Assembly: GCF_028206995.1 (NCBI RefSeq)
Contig: NZ_JAQLFL010000008.1
Coordinates: 62,001 to 126,000 of the forward strand
Reading direction: 5' to 3'
DNA length: 64,000 nucleotides
From: Collinsella aerofaciens
GTDB taxonomy: Bacteria > Actinomycetota > Coriobacteriia > Coriobacteriales > Coriobacteriaceae
Shown: positions 52,351-61,322 of the stretch, piece by piece
Layout: each line of letters starts with the position of its first letter
How positions within the stretch are numbered: position 1 is the first letter of the stretch
Notes under the pieces: model-generated
The model's database searches: none
The model's input: the letters and a program-made list of their open reading frames with translations, nothing else
What the model was told of the DNA's origin: nothing
Translations under genes and position numbers: made by a program

Positions 52351-52410
52351 AAATACTTTTGTGTGGTAAAGCGCAATCAGTGTCGAAAGTATTTCTCAAG
52401 CGCCTATAAT
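52351..52410 (+). promoter_or_regulatory. ppc promoter with inverted repeat
   Basis: TATAAT at 52405-52410 is a perfect -10. AAATACTTT (near 52354-52362) and AAAGTATTT (52386-52394) form an inverted repeat overlapping the -35 region, which itself is poor. This suggests control by a dimeric regulator. Confidence 0.5.
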
Positions 52411-52454
52411 GAATACCGCATGTTACGTGCATAGAAGGAGGAATGGGAGGAAAC

Positions 52455-55268
52455 GTGGCTGAGAACCTAAGCAACCAGTCTGTACCCGAAGCCGCGGCGC
52501 GCGTCGCTGCCGTGGTCAACCGCCTCGTTAACCGAATCGGCTCGAATGCCGAGTCCAGGGAGCGTCTCGCCGAGATCGAGATCCCCGAGGAGCTGCGCGA
52601 CAATCTGGCGCTGTTCTTGCGCCTGGAGCGCCGTGTGCTTAGCGAGTATGATCCCGAGATCGCGGACCTGTTCGACAAGATTTTGACAGCCGAGATTGTG
52701 GTCAATGCCGGCAACCCCGGTACCTGCGCTGCCGACGAAGCCGTCGACGAGCAGGGCGTGCCCACCGCCGACGAGCCCACTGCCGTGGCATTTCGTGAGG
52801 TCGTCGATTTGATCGACAGCCTGCCGCTCGATAAGCAGCAGGTCATCGTTCGCGCCTTTACGAGCTTTTTCCATCTGGCAAACCTGTCGGAGGAGAACTA
52901 CCGTGTGGCGCAGCTGCGCGAGCGCGAGGCCGGTGCGTCGACCGATACCGAGGTCGATCCTGCCAACGAGCTTACCGTTGCCTATCACCAGCTGGTGAAT
53001 GAGCTGGGTGTCGAGGGTGCCAACGAGCTGCTCGACAAGCTCGAGTTCCACCCTGTCTTTACCGCACATCCCACCGAGGCCCGTCGTAAGGCCGTCGAGG
53101 GCAAGATCCGCCGTATCTCCAACCTGCTGGAGGAGCGTCCGCGTCTGGGCGGCTCCGACCTGGTGGAGAACGAGCGCCATATGCTGCAGGAGATCGACGC
53201 CCTGGTGCGTACGAGTCCCATCGCGCTCAAGAAGCCCACGCCGGTCGAGGAAGCCGATACCATCATCGACATCTTCGATAACACGCTGTTCGACGTCATC
53301 CCCGTTATCTATCGTCGTTTTGACGATTGGGTGCTGGGCGACAAGGCCGGTACTGTGCCGCCGCTGTGCCCGGCGTTCTTCCATCCCGGCAGCTGGATCG
53401 GTTCCGACCGCGACGGTAACCCCAACGTCACCGCCAAGGTGAGCCGTGAGGTCGCCGCCAAGTACTTTACGCACATGGTGCTCAAGCTCGAGGACAAGTG
53501 CCGCCACATCGGCCGCAACCTCACGCTCGAGGCTACCTACAGCAAGCCGTCGGCCGAGCTCATTAACCTGTGGAACCATCAGGTCGAGATGAGCCCTCGT
53601 TACACGGCCCGCGCCGAGCTGATCTCCGAGCACGAGCCGCATCGCGCCGTCATGCTCGTCATGGCCGACCGCCTGAACGCCACCGTCCGTCGTATCACCG
53701 ACACCATGTACCACAGCGCCGACGAGTTCCTGGATGACCTGCGCGTCGTCCAGCGTTCGCTGGCCGCCTGCGGTGCCGTCCGTGCTGCCTACGGCCCGGT
53801 CCAAACCATCATCTGGCAGGTCGAGTCCTTCGGCTTCCATATGGTCGAGATGGAGTTCCGTCAGCACTCCGTGGTGCATGCCCGCGCCCTTAAGGATATC
53901 CACGAGAACGGTATCCATGGCGACCTGCAGCCCATGACGCGCGAGGTCATCGATACCTTCCGCGCTATCGGCTCCATCCAAAAGCGCTACGGCAAGAAGA
54001 TGGCGCACCGCTACATCATCTCGTTTACCAAGAGCGCTCAGCATGTGGCCGACGTCTTTGAGCTGGCGCACCTGTCCTTTGCACACGAGGAGGATGTCCC
54101 CGAGCTCGACGTGATCCCGTTGTTCGAGCAGCTCGAGGACCTCGAGGGCTGCGTCGACGTGCTCGATCAGATGCTTACGCTGCCCGTGGTGCAAAAGCGC
54201 CTTGCCCAGACCAACCGCCGCATGGAGGTCATGCTGGGCTATTCCGACTCTTCCAAGGATGCCGGTCCTACCACGGCCATGCTCGCGCTGCACTCCGCGC
54301 AGGAGCGCATCGCCAAGTGGGCAGAGAAGAACGATATCGACCTGGTGCTCATGCACGGTCGCGGCGGTGCCGTGGGCCGTGGCGGCGGCCCGGCCAACAA
54401 GGCCGTGCTGGCGCAGCCCAAGGGTTCGGTCAACTGCTTCTTTAAGCTTACCGAGCAGGGCGAAGTCATCTTTGCCCGTTACGGCAACCGCACGCTGGCT
54501 CAGCGCCATGTTGAGTCCGTTGCCGCCGCAACGCTTTTGCAGTCGGCCCCGAGTGTCGAGAAGACCAACACCGAGACCACGCAGAAGTTCTGGGATATGG
54601 CCGAGAAGCTCAACACTGCAAGCCACGAACGCTATCTGGACCTGCTGAACACCGAGGACTTTACACCGTGGTTCTCGACCGTGACGCCGCTGACCGAGGT
54701 CGGTCTGCTGCCGATCGGCTCGCGTCCCGCCAAGCGCGGTCTGGGCGCCAAGTCGCTCGATGACCTGCGTACCATCCCGTGGATCTTCAGCTGGAGCCAG
54801 GCGCGCATTAACCTGGCCGCTTGGTACGGTCTGGGCACCGCCTGCGAGCAGCTTGGCGATCTTGACCAGCTCAAGGCTGCCTACCAGGAGTGGCCGTTCT
54901 TCCGCACGTTCATCGACAACATCGAGATGTCGATTGCTAAGACCGATCAGCGTATCGCCAAGATGTATCTGCACCTGGGCGATCGCCAGGATCTGTCCGA
55001 GAAGGTCTTTACCGAGATGCAGCTCACGCGTAAGTGGGTCCTTGCCATCGTCGGCGATGAGTGGCCGCTGCAGCGCCGCCGCGTGCTCGGTTGCGCCGTC
55101 CGCGTGCGCAACCCCTACGTCGACGCTCTGTCCATCGCCCAGGTCCGCGCCCTTCGCGAGGTGCGTATGAACCAGGACGAGATGGCCGAGGAGAAGAAGG
55201 CCGAGTACATGAGCCTGATTCTTTCGACTGTGACCGGCGTCTCGGCAGGATTGCAGAACACGGGGTAA
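52455..55268 (+). CDS. ppc: Phosphoenolpyruvate carboxylase
   Basis: The protein has about 937 residues. It carries FTAHPTEARRKAV with the catalytic His, GSWIGSDRDGNPNVTAKV, and VMLGYSDSSKDAGPTTAMLALHSAQE and LMHGRGGAVGRGGGP, the full active-site set. It makes oxaloacetate from PEP and bicarbonate, competing with the pyruvate kinase at the window's left end. Start choice: GTG 52455 has GGGAGG 4 nt upstream; ATG 52443 has GGAGG only 1 nt away. The protein ends NTG, the usual PEPC C-terminus. Confidence 0.95.
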   Translation: MAENLSNQSVPEAAARVAAVVNRLVNRIGSNAESRERLAEIEIPEELRDNLALFLRLERRVLSEYDPEIADLFDKILTAEIVVNAGNPGTCAADEAVDEQGVPTADEPTAVAFREVVDLIDSLPLDKQQVIVRAFTSFFHLANLSEENYRVAQLREREAGASTDTEVDPANELTVAYHQLVNELGVEGANELLDKLEFHPVFTAHPTEARRKAVEGKIRRISNLLEERPRLGGSDLVENERHMLQEIDALVRTSPIALKKPTPVEEADTIIDIFDNTLFDVIPVIYRRFDDWVLGDKAGTVPPLCPAFFHPGSWIGSDRDGNPNVTAKVSREVAAKYFTHMVLKLEDKCRHIGRNLTLEATYSKPSAELINLWNHQVEMSPRYTARAELISEHEPHRAVMLVMADRLNATVRRITDTMYHSADEFLDDLRVVQRSLAACGAVRAAYGPVQTIIWQVESFGFHMVEMEFRQHSVVHARALKDIHENGIHGDLQPMTREVIDTFRAIGSIQKRYGKKMAHRYIISFTKSAQHVADVFELAHLSFAHEEDVPELDVIPLFEQLEDLEGCVDVLDQMLTLPVVQKRLAQTNRRMEVMLGYSDSSKDAGPTTAMLALHSAQERIAKWAEKNDIDLVLMHGRGGAVGRGGGPANKAVLAQPKGSVNCFFKLTEQGEVIFARYGNRTLAQRHVESVAAATLLQSAPSVEKTNTETTQKFWDMAEKLNTASHERYLDLLNTEDFTPWFSTVTPLTEVGLLPIGSRPAKRGLGAKSLDDLRTIPWIFSWSQARINLAAWYGLGTACEQLGDLDQLKAAYQEWPFFRTFIDNIEMSIAKTDQRIAKMYLHLGDRQDLSEKVFTEMQLTRKWVLAIVGDEWPLQRRRVLGCAVRVRNPYVDALSIAQVRALREVRMNQDEMAEEKKAEYMSLILSTVTGVSAGLQNTG

Positions 55269-55301
55269 TCGATAGCCCTGTGGCTCTCACCGGGATCCGA
55301 T

Positions 55302-55408
55302 GGGTTTCCCTCTGAATGCGTCCTCGCACTTGAAGCCCCCTTATCCTGCTCCTTCGGAGCCACGGATAAGGGGGCTTCGTGCTGCGGAATGCATTCAGAG
55401 GGAAACCC
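55302..55408. repeat. Long nested inverted repeat behind ppc
   Basis: Outer arms GGGTTTCCCTCTGAATGC (55302-55319) and its perfect complement (55391-55408) enclose inner arms GAAGCCCCCTTATCC (55332-55346) and GGATAAGGGGGCTTC (55364-55378). Between the two stems the left strand reads GTCCTCGCACTT and the right GTGCTGCGGAAT. The same internal motif occurs in the repeats at 3541 and 57776. Confidence 0.85.
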
Positions 55409-55531
55409 GTCGGGTCCCTTCGTCCTCGGTCTTCGGCGGATTACTGCTGGGGGAATAATGGCGCGCTTCGCGCGTTTTGGATGGGGTCTATCCCGGTGGC
55501 GCATTTGGCGCTTCTCGCCTTACGACTGTAG

Positions 55532-55568
55532 CGGCCGCGGTCCCAAGTGAGATCGCGGCCGTTTTGTT
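55532..55568 (+). terminator. Intrinsic terminator upstream of larA
   Basis: CGGCCGCG (55532-55539) and CGCGGCCG (55554-55561) form a stem followed by TTTTGTT. The rest of 55409-55531 and 55569-55688 shows no gene. Confidence 0.75.
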
Positions 55569-55688
55569 GTGGGTCAAATATGAACGTTGTGTTAATGAGT
55601 CGGTGGACGGTGGTGTTTCTCGGTGAGCGGCGTATCCTTCCAACGGTTTATCTAGTGTGTCAGTTGAAAAGGAAGAGGGCGCTCGTCA

Positions 55689-56966
55689 TTGTTTGAATGT
55701 GAACTGCCGTTTGACCACAAGACGTTGCATCTGGAGCTCGAGGATAAGAACTTCGCGGGTGTGATGGAAGGTCATCAAAACGAGTTTAAGACCACGAAAT
55801 CGCAGGAAGAGCTGGTAGAGGAGTCGCTTGCCAACCCTTATGGCTCGCCGTCGCTCGAGGAGCTTTGTGCTGGCAAGAAGGATATCGTCATCATTAGCTC
55901 CGACCATACGCGTCCCGTTCCCTCGCGTGTGACGATGCCTATTCTGCTGCATCACATCCATTCTGCTGCGCCCGAGGCTCGCGTGCGCATTTTGGTTGCT
56001 ACGGGTATGCATCGTCCGTCGACGCATGAGGAACTCGTCAACAAGTACGGCGAGGAGATCGTTGCCAACGAGGAAATCGTTATGCACGTCGCGACTGACG
56101 ACAGCATGATGAAAAAGATCGGCACCCTGCCTTCTGGTGGCGAGTGCATCATCAACAAGATTGCCGCCGATTGCGATCTGCTGCTTGCCGAGGGCTTTAT
56201 TGAGCCGCACTTCTTTGCCGGTTTCTCTGGTAGCCGCAAGTCCGTCCTGCCTGGCATCGCCAGCTACAAGACCATCATGTACAACCACAACGGTCAGTTT
56301 GTGAATGATTCCCACTCGCGTGCCGGCAACCTGTGCCGCAACCACGTGAGCGAGGACATGTTTGCTGCTGCCGAGATGGCTCACCTTGCCTTTGTGCTTA
56401 ACGTGGTGCTCAACGGCAAGCACGAGGTCATCGGCTCCTTTGCCGGCGATATCCACAAGGCGCACGAGGCTGGCTGCGAGTTCGTGAAGAGCCTTGCCGG
56501 CGTTGAGCCCGTCGAGTGCGAGATTGCCATCACCACCAACGGCGGCTACCCGCTCGACCAGAACATCTACCAGGCCGTGAAGGGCATGTGCTCTGCCGAG
56601 GCCACGCTTCCCGAGGGCGGCGTGATCATCGACGTCGCCGGCTGTGCCGACGGTCACGGTGGCGAGGGCTTCTATCACAACATCGCTGACAACGATCCGG
56701 CAGAGTTTGAGCGCGCCTGCATCGACCGTCCTAAGGACGAGACCCTGCCCGACCAGTGGACGAGCCAGATTTTTGCCCGCATCCTGGCGCATCATCCTGT
56801 GATCATGGTTACCGACCTGTGCGATCACCGGATGATCAAGGATATGCACATGACGCCGGTCAACACCCTCGATGAGGCGCTCAAGCTCGCCTTTGAGATG
56901 AAGGGTGCCGATGCCAAGGTGGCCGTCATTCCCGATGGCCTGGGCGTTGTCGTCGCTCAGCACTAG
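55689..56966 (+). CDS. larA: Lactate racemase family protein LarA
   Basis: The protein has 425 residues. SSDHTRPVPS, ATGMHRPSTHEE, EPHFFAGFSGSRKSVLPGIASYKTIMYNHN match LarA. The nickel-pincer-nucleotide residues fall at His108, His174, Lys184 and His200, the same numbers as in the Lactiplantibacillus enzyme. It should interconvert D- and L-lactate (or a related 2-hydroxyacid) with the NPN cofactor covalently bound to Lys184. The start is TTG 55689 with an AG-rich site about 10 nt upstream. larB and larC lie close by; larE is not in the window. Confidence 0.92.
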   Translation: MFECELPFDHKTLHLELEDKNFAGVMEGHQNEFKTTKSQEELVEESLANPYGSPSLEELCAGKKDIVIISSDHTRPVPSRVTMPILLHHIHSAAPEARVRILVATGMHRPSTHEELVNKYGEEIVANEEIVMHVATDDSMMKKIGTLPSGGECIINKIAADCDLLLAEGFIEPHFFAGFSGSRKSVLPGIASYKTIMYNHNGQFVNDSHSRAGNLCRNHVSEDMFAAAEMAHLAFVLNVVLNGKHEVIGSFAGDIHKAHEAGCEFVKSLAGVEPVECEIAITTNGGYPLDQNIYQAVKGMCSAEATLPEGGVIIDVAGCADGHGGEGFYHNIADNDPAEFERACIDRPKDETLPDQWTSQIFARILAHHPVIMVTDLCDHRMIKDMHMTPVNTLDEALKLAFEMKGADAKVAVIPDGLGVVVAQH

Positions 56967-57015
56967 TACGCGGCCTAAACGAATCGTTTATAACCGACAA
57001 GAAAGATAAGGTTTT

Positions 57016-57747
57016 ATGCTTACCAAACTCCTCTGCGAATTCGGCGCAACGGCCCTCATGATCATCTTTGGCGTGGGCGTGCACTGCGATACCGTGCTCA
57101 AGGGCACCAAGTATCAGGGCTCCGGCCACATGTTTGCCATCACCACCTGGTCTTTTGGCATCTCAGTCTGCCTGTTTGTCTTTGGCGGCGCCGTGTGCAT
57201 GAACCCCGCCATGGTGCTTGCCCAGTGCATCGTCGGCCTGGTGCCGTGGAGCAGCTGCATCCCCTTCATGGTTGCCGATATGCTCGGCGGCTTTGCGGGT
57301 GCCGTGATCGCGTGGTCGATGTATGCCGATGAGTTCAAGGCTTCCGATGGTGTCATCGATCCCATTGCTCAGCGCAACATCTTCTCGACCAACCCAACCA
57401 CCGAGGGCACGAACTATGCCCGCAACTTCTTCTGCGAGGCTATCTGCACCTTCGTGTTCATCAGCGCCATCCTTGCTGCCGCTAGCCGCGCCGGCGAGAA
57501 CGTTTTGATGCTCGCTATCTGCGTCGGTCTGATCGTTTGGGCTGTTGGCATGGGCATGGGCGGCATCACCGGCTTCGCCATGAACCAGGCCCGTGACCTT
57601 GGTCCTCGCATGGCCTATCAGGTGCTGCCGATCAAGAACAAGGCCGACAACAACTGGAAGTACGGCCTGCTCGTTCCTGGCATCGCTCCGTTTGTCGGTG
57701 CCGCTCTGGCCGCGCTGTTTGTGCATGGTTTCTTGGGCATGTTCTAG
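57016..57747 (+). CDS. larD: MIP-family channel (LarD-like, lactate/glycerol)
   Basis: This 243-residue aquaglyceroporin has six helices. The first constriction motif is Asn63-Pro-Ala65; the second is Asn190-Gln-Ala192 followed by Arg-Asp-Leu-Gly-Pro-Arg, so the usual Pro of the second NPA is Gln. In lactobacilli LarD is a lactic-acid channel encoded with LarA; the same role is inferred here from position 49 bp after larA. Confidence 0.83.
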   Translation: MLTKLLCEFGATALMIIFGVGVHCDTVLKGTKYQGSGHMFAITTWSFGISVCLFVFGGAVCMNPAMVLAQCIVGLVPWSSCIPFMVADMLGGFAGAVIAWSMYADEFKASDGVIDPIAQRNIFSTNPTTEGTNYARNFFCEAICTFVFISAILAAASRAGENVLMLAICVGLIVWAVGMGMGGITGFAMNQARDLGPRMAYQVLPIKNKADNNWKYGLLVPGIAPFVGAALAALFVHGFLGMF

Positions 57748-57775
57748 TCCAAGGCTACATAGTTGTCCGCTGGCC

Positions 57776-57887
57776 GCATGGGGTAACTTCCCAGCGCGTC
57801 CTCGGACATGCAAAAAAGGCTCGCTGCGCACTTCGTGCGGCGAGCCTTTTTGCGTCCTGCGGAATGCGCTGGGAAGTTACCCCATGC
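57776..57887. repeat. Long nested inverted repeat behind the MIP channel gene
   Basis: The outer 22-bp arms (57776-57797 and 57866-57887) are perfect complements. The inner arms GCAAAAAAGGCTCGC and GCGAGCCTTTTTGC (57810-57853) would act as a terminator-like stem in both directions. The internal loop strands are GTCCTCGGACAT and GTCCTGCGGAAT. Confidence 0.85.
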
Positions 57888-57939
57888 GGACAGCTGCGGG
57901 GTCTTTGTTGCGTTCGTACAAGCAACCCAACATATATAT

Positions 57940-58069
57940 CTGAATTTGGATGGGAGGGGCTTGTTGCTGGTAGGGGCGTTGGGCTTCTGTCGACACTTTG
58001 GGATGGATTGTGCTTTGGGTTGGGGCGGGGCTTTGAGATGAGGGCGGAACTTTGGGATGAGGGGTTTAC
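57940..58069. other. G-rich intergenic tract with short direct repeats
   Basis: ACTTTGGGATG occurs twice (near 57989 and 58048), with GCTTTGGGTTGGGGCGGGG and GCTTTGAGATGAGGG between. Runs of three or more G could form a G-quadruplex on the plus strand. No gene is seen; it ends at the TetR stop. Confidence 0.45.
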
Positions 58070-58609
58070 TTAGTTGAAGAGGGGTTTTATGGCCGAGAGG
58101 TAGTCTTTGGCTACGTCGGCTTTGTCTGCTTGGAAGTTGTGCCAGGCCCACCATTGGACGGTGGCTACGAAGCTTGAGGCTATGTGGTGTAGTAAGAAGC
58201 TGCGGTCCATGGTGGCGGCGGGGCCGTTTGGGTCGCTAGGGACGGTTTCGGCTGCTCGTGACATGATGGTCTTGCGTAGGCAGTCGGCGAAGACGCGTGA
58301 GCCGGCGCCGGCTACGAGGGCTCGAACGCCCTGGCGGCGCTCCCAGAGGTTGTTGAGGATATGCTCGACCTGCACGAGTGGGTCGTCGAGCGGTGTGCCA
58401 TCGTCGTCGAGGGCGTGGGTGCAGATGTCGCTCACGAGCTCGGACAGTAGGTCGTCTTTGCTCTTAAAGAGGCCGTAGAATGTCGCGCGGCCTACGTGAG
58501 CACGAGCGATGATGTCGCCGACGGTAATCTTGCCGTAATCCTCTTCGCGTAGCAGCTCGGAGAACGCCGCAACGATGGCAGCGCGACTTTTTTCTTTGCG
58601 GGCATCCAT
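58070..58609 (-). CDS. TetR-family transcriptional regulator
   Basis: The protein has 179 residues. The N-terminal helix-turn-helix is SRAAIVAAFSELLREEDYGKITVGDIIARAHVGRATFYGLFKSKDDLLSEL; the C-terminal ligand domain is not assignable. Its ATG follows the larC stop by 2 nt, so it is the last gene of a larB-larC-tetR operon. It probably controls the lar genes through the palindrome at 60361-60394; this is inferred. Confidence 0.88.
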   Translation of the reverse strand: MDARKEKSRAAIVAAFSELLREEDYGKITVGDIIARAHVGRATFYGLFKSKDDLLSELVSDICTHALDDDGTPLDDPLVQVEHILNNLWERRQGVRALVAGAGSRVFADCLRKTIMSRAAETVPSDPNGPAATMDRSFLLHHIASSFVATVQWWAWHNFQADKADVAKDYLSAIKPLFN

Positions 58610-58611
58610 GG

Positions 58612-59523
58612 CTATGCATCCACGTCAACGAGCAGGCAACGGAGCGTGCCGGAGCAGCCCTCGTAGGGGCGCTTACCGGCGCCGTAGCCGACGGCTTCGA
58701 TACGATAGCGTGAGGGCAGTTGGTCGGACCTGCGCAGCGCGGTGACGATGGCGGCGCCCGTGGGCGTCACGAGCTCGCCAGCGACCGGTGCGGGCGTGAG
58801 GGCGATATTGCCCGCCTGGCACAGGTTGACGACAGCGGGGACGGGAATGGGCATAGGGCCGTGGGCGCAGCGAATGGTTCCGTGGCCTTCGGAGAGCGAT
58901 TCGACCACGATGTCCTCAATACCTAGGTCATCGAGGCAGATGGCGACAGAGCAGACGTCGACGATGGAATCGACGGCGCCTACCTCGTGGAACATGACGG
59001 TCTCGGGCGTTTTGCCGTGGGCCTTTGCCTCGGCGGCGGCGAGCGCGGTAAAGATGGCGTGCGCACGACGCTTGGCGCCATCGCTTAACTGCGAGCCGTC
59101 GATGATGGCGGTGACGTCCGCCAAAGAACGGTGGTGATGGTGGTGGGCGTGATGGTGACCCTCGTGGCCATGGCCGTGGGTCTCATGATCATGCTCATGG
59201 CAGTGCTCATGCTCGTCATGGTCATGATGGTGGTGCTCGTGCTCGTGCGTGTGCTCGGCAGCTGCTTCGTTGCCGTAGAGCCATGCCATGTCGTGGTCGT
59301 GGTTCTCGAGCTCTTCTGCCAGCTGAACGTCGAAATCGCAGGCGTCGATGCCATGCTTGTTTACGCGCGTGACGGCGATCGTAAAGCCGTCGACCGGCAG
59401 TGTGGCGAGCTGTTCGCGCAGGTGCTCCTCGCTGGCGCCCAGGTCGAGCAGGGCCGCGACGGTCATATCGCCGCTGATGCCCGAGGTGCCGTCGATGATA
59501 AGCGTGTGCTGATGATTGGACAT
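58612..59523 (-). CDS. larC: Nickel-pincer cofactor maturation protein LarC, first half only
   Basis: The protein has 303 residues. LIIDGTSGISGDMTVAALLDLGA and VMFHEVGAVDSIVDV..EGHGTIRCAHGPMPIPVPAV are LarC signatures. A very His-rich insert (about residues 88-131, HEHEHHHHDHDEHEHCHEHDHE-like) is suited to nickel storage. The protein ends after VGYGAGKRPYEGCSGTLRCLLVDVDA, the usual end of LarC1; the LarC2 part, of about 120-150 residues, is missing, and tetR starts 2 nt later. LarC inserts Ni into the cofactor using CTP. Confidence 0.88.
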   Translation of the reverse strand: MSNHQHTLIIDGTSGISGDMTVAALLDLGASEEHLREQLATLPVDGFTIAVTRVNKHGIDACDFDVQLAEELENHDHDMAWLYGNEAAAEHTHEHEHHHHDHDEHEHCHEHDHETHGHGHEGHHHAHHHHHRSLADVTAIIDGSQLSDGAKRRAHAIFTALAAAEAKAHGKTPETVMFHEVGAVDSIVDVCSVAICLDDLGIEDIVVESLSEGHGTIRCAHGPMPIPVPAVVNLCQAGNIALTPAPVAGELVTPTGAAIVTALRRSDQLPSRYRIEAVGYGAGKRPYEGCSGTLRCLLVDVDA

Positions 59524-59533
59524 GGAATGCTCC

Positions 59534-60316
59534 TTAGCGGGCGCGGGGTGTGCCGGCGCTCAGATGATTGATAAGACTTGCCTGGTAAGCGGCGCCAAAG
59601 CCGTTGTCGATATTGACGACCGATACGCCGCTGGCACAGGAGTTGAGCATGGCGAGCAGTGCGGCTACGCCACCAAAACTTGCGCCGTAGCCCACGCTGG
59701 TGGGAACGGCGATGACCGGACAGCTCACCAGGCCGCCGATAACGCTCGCCAACGCGCCCTCCATGCCGGCGATGGCGATGACTACCTGCGCCTGAGCAAG
59801 TTCCTCGGCATGCGCAAGCAGACGGTGCAGGCCGGCGACACCCACGTCGTAGAGGCGGTCGACCTCGTTGCGATAGAACTCGGCCGTCAACGCGGCTTCT
59901 TCGGCGACGGGCAGGTCGCTCGTGCCGGCGCAGGCGACGACGATGCGTCCGTTGCCGGTAGGGGAGGGATTGCCGCCCACGAGGGCGAGCTGTGCGTCCG
60001 GGACATATCCCAGGTCGATGCTGTCGTCGAGGAGCTCCGAGGTACGGGCTGCTTTTTCGGCATCCAGGCGCGTGACCAGGATGCGCTCCTGGCCGGCATC
60101 GCGCAGTGCCTCGATAATGGCGGCAATCTGCTCGGCGGTTTTACCGGCGCCGTAGACAACCTCGCCGGCTCCCTGGCGTACCCCGCGCGAAAGATCGAGC
60201 TGCGCAAAGCCCAAATCGGCGGTCGGAGCCGTCTGGATGCGTGTGAGGGCGTCGGCAGGGGTGACTGATCCGCCGGCAACATCGCTCAGAAGCTGCTCAA
60301 GATCTCGCTTATCCAT
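59534..60316 (-). CDS. larB: Nickel-pincer cofactor biosynthesis carboxylase LarB
   Basis: The protein has 260 residues. An N-terminal region (RDLEQLLSDVAGGSVTPADAL) is followed by a PurE-like domain with VVACAGTSDLPVAEEAALTAEFYRNEVDRLYDVGVAGLHRLL and GMEGALASVIGGLVSCPVIAVPTSVGYGASFGGVAALLAMLNSCASGVSVVNIDNGFGA. LarB carboxylates nicotinic acid adenine dinucleotide in the first step of NPN synthesis. ATG 60316 follows AAGGGAAC. It is first in the minus-strand lar operon. Confidence 0.92.
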   Translation of the reverse strand: MDKRDLEQLLSDVAGGSVTPADALTRIQTAPTADLGFAQLDLSRGVRQGAGEVVYGAGKTAEQIAAIIEALRDAGQERILVTRLDAEKAARTSELLDDSIDLGYVPDAQLALVGGNPSPTGNGRIVVACAGTSDLPVAEEAALTAEFYRNEVDRLYDVGVAGLHRLLAHAEELAQAQVVIAIAGMEGALASVIGGLVSCPVIAVPTSVGYGASFGGVAALLAMLNSCASGVSVVNIDNGFGAAYQASLINHLSAGTPRAR

Positions 60317-60360
60317 ATATGTTCCCTTCGACGGCGCAAAGTCTAGCACTCAAAGGGTAT

Positions 60361-60394
60361 GTTTCCGAACACTAAGACAAAATTGTTCGGAAAC
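60361..60394 (-). promoter_or_regulatory. Operator-like palindrome upstream of larB
   Basis: GTTTCCGAACA (60361-60371) and TGTTCGGAAAC (60384-60394) are a perfect 11-bp inverted repeat with a 12-bp centre, 45 bp before larB. A TAGACT (-10-like, minus) lies at 60340-60345 region. It is a likely TetR binding site. Confidence 0.6.
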
Positions 60395-60430
60395 TATAGG
60401 ACAGACTGATTCAATTGTTAGACGGATCGG

Positions 60431-61066
60431 CTAGTCGCGCAGGATGATGTCCATGGCGAGCATCAAGTTGCGCTCGTCGATGGCAAACGGGGCGGCCTCG
60501 CGCGTCTTGGGCTTGGCGCAAAACGCGATGCCCGTGCCTGCGGCCTGAATCATGGGGATGTCGTTGGCGCCGTCGCCGATTGCCACGGTGTGTGCCATAT
60601 CGACGCCACACTCAACCGCCCAATCCAGCAGCTGGATGAGCTTGGACTCTTTGGTCACGATGTCTGCCGCCAGCTTACCGGTGAGCTTGCCGTCCACGAC
60701 CTCCAGGCGGTTAGCGAGGCAAAAGTCGATGCCCGCGGCGGCCACGATCTTATCGGCGACTTCGTGGAAGCCGCCGCTTACCACGCCGACCTTCCAGCCC
60801 TTGCTGTGCGCCGAGCGCACAAGCTCCAGCGCGCCGGGGGTAAACGTCACGCGCTCAAAGGTGCGCTCGAACACATTCTCGTCCAAGCCGGCAAGCAGCC
60901 CCACGCGCTCCTCAAGCGCCTGCTTAAAGTCGAGCTCGCCGCGCATGGCGCGCTTAGTGATCTGCGCTACCTGCTCGCCCACGCCGGCCTCCTCGCCCAA
61001 AAGATCGATGACCTCCTGGTTGATGAGTGTGGAGTCGATATCCATAACGATGAGGCGTGCGGTCAT
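60431..61066 (-). CDS. serB: Phosphoserine phosphatase SerB
   Basis: The protein has 211 residues of the HAD superfamily: MDIDSTLINQEVIDLL (motif I), VGVVSGGFHEVADKI (motif II), Lys in VTKESKLIQLL, and AIGDGANDIPMIQAAGTGIAFCAKP (motif III/IV). It performs the last step of serine synthesis. It lacks the N-terminal ACT domain found in some SerB. ATG 61066 follows GAAAGG. The 256-bp gap to aspS holds no gene. Confidence 0.93.
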   Translation of the reverse strand: MTARLIVMDIDSTLINQEVIDLLGEEAGVGEQVAQITKRAMRGELDFKQALEERVGLLAGLDENVFERTFERVTFTPGALELVRSAHSKGWKVGVVSGGFHEVADKIVAAAGIDFCLANRLEVVDGKLTGKLAADIVTKESKLIQLLDWAVECGVDMAHTVAIGDGANDIPMIQAAGTGIAFCAKPKTREAAPFAIDERNLMLAMDIILRD

Positions 61067-61322
61067 GAGGGGCCTTTCCGAGTGCAGTTGTATTGGGGCA
61101 CATTGTCGCACGGAGCGCGCCTTAGCGACGGCCGCGGTGCGTCAATTGTTTCGTCTCCGTCAAGTCTTTGGGCAAGAGCTACTTTTTCGCGGCACATCGA
61201 CGCGGGTGCGATAAGATAGAACGCCATGTCTGGCTGCGCGGTTTACGCAGGCTGGGCAAATCTGTACGACGCCGCCCGGAACGACACGGGGCGGCACAGA
61301 TCCATAAAGGAGGATCACTGGT

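Noticed and set aside
58612..58640. A programmed frameshift joining LarC1 to LarC2.
   Set aside because: The DNA downstream on that strand encodes a complete TetR regulator starting 2 nt after the stop; no LarC2-like frame exists there.
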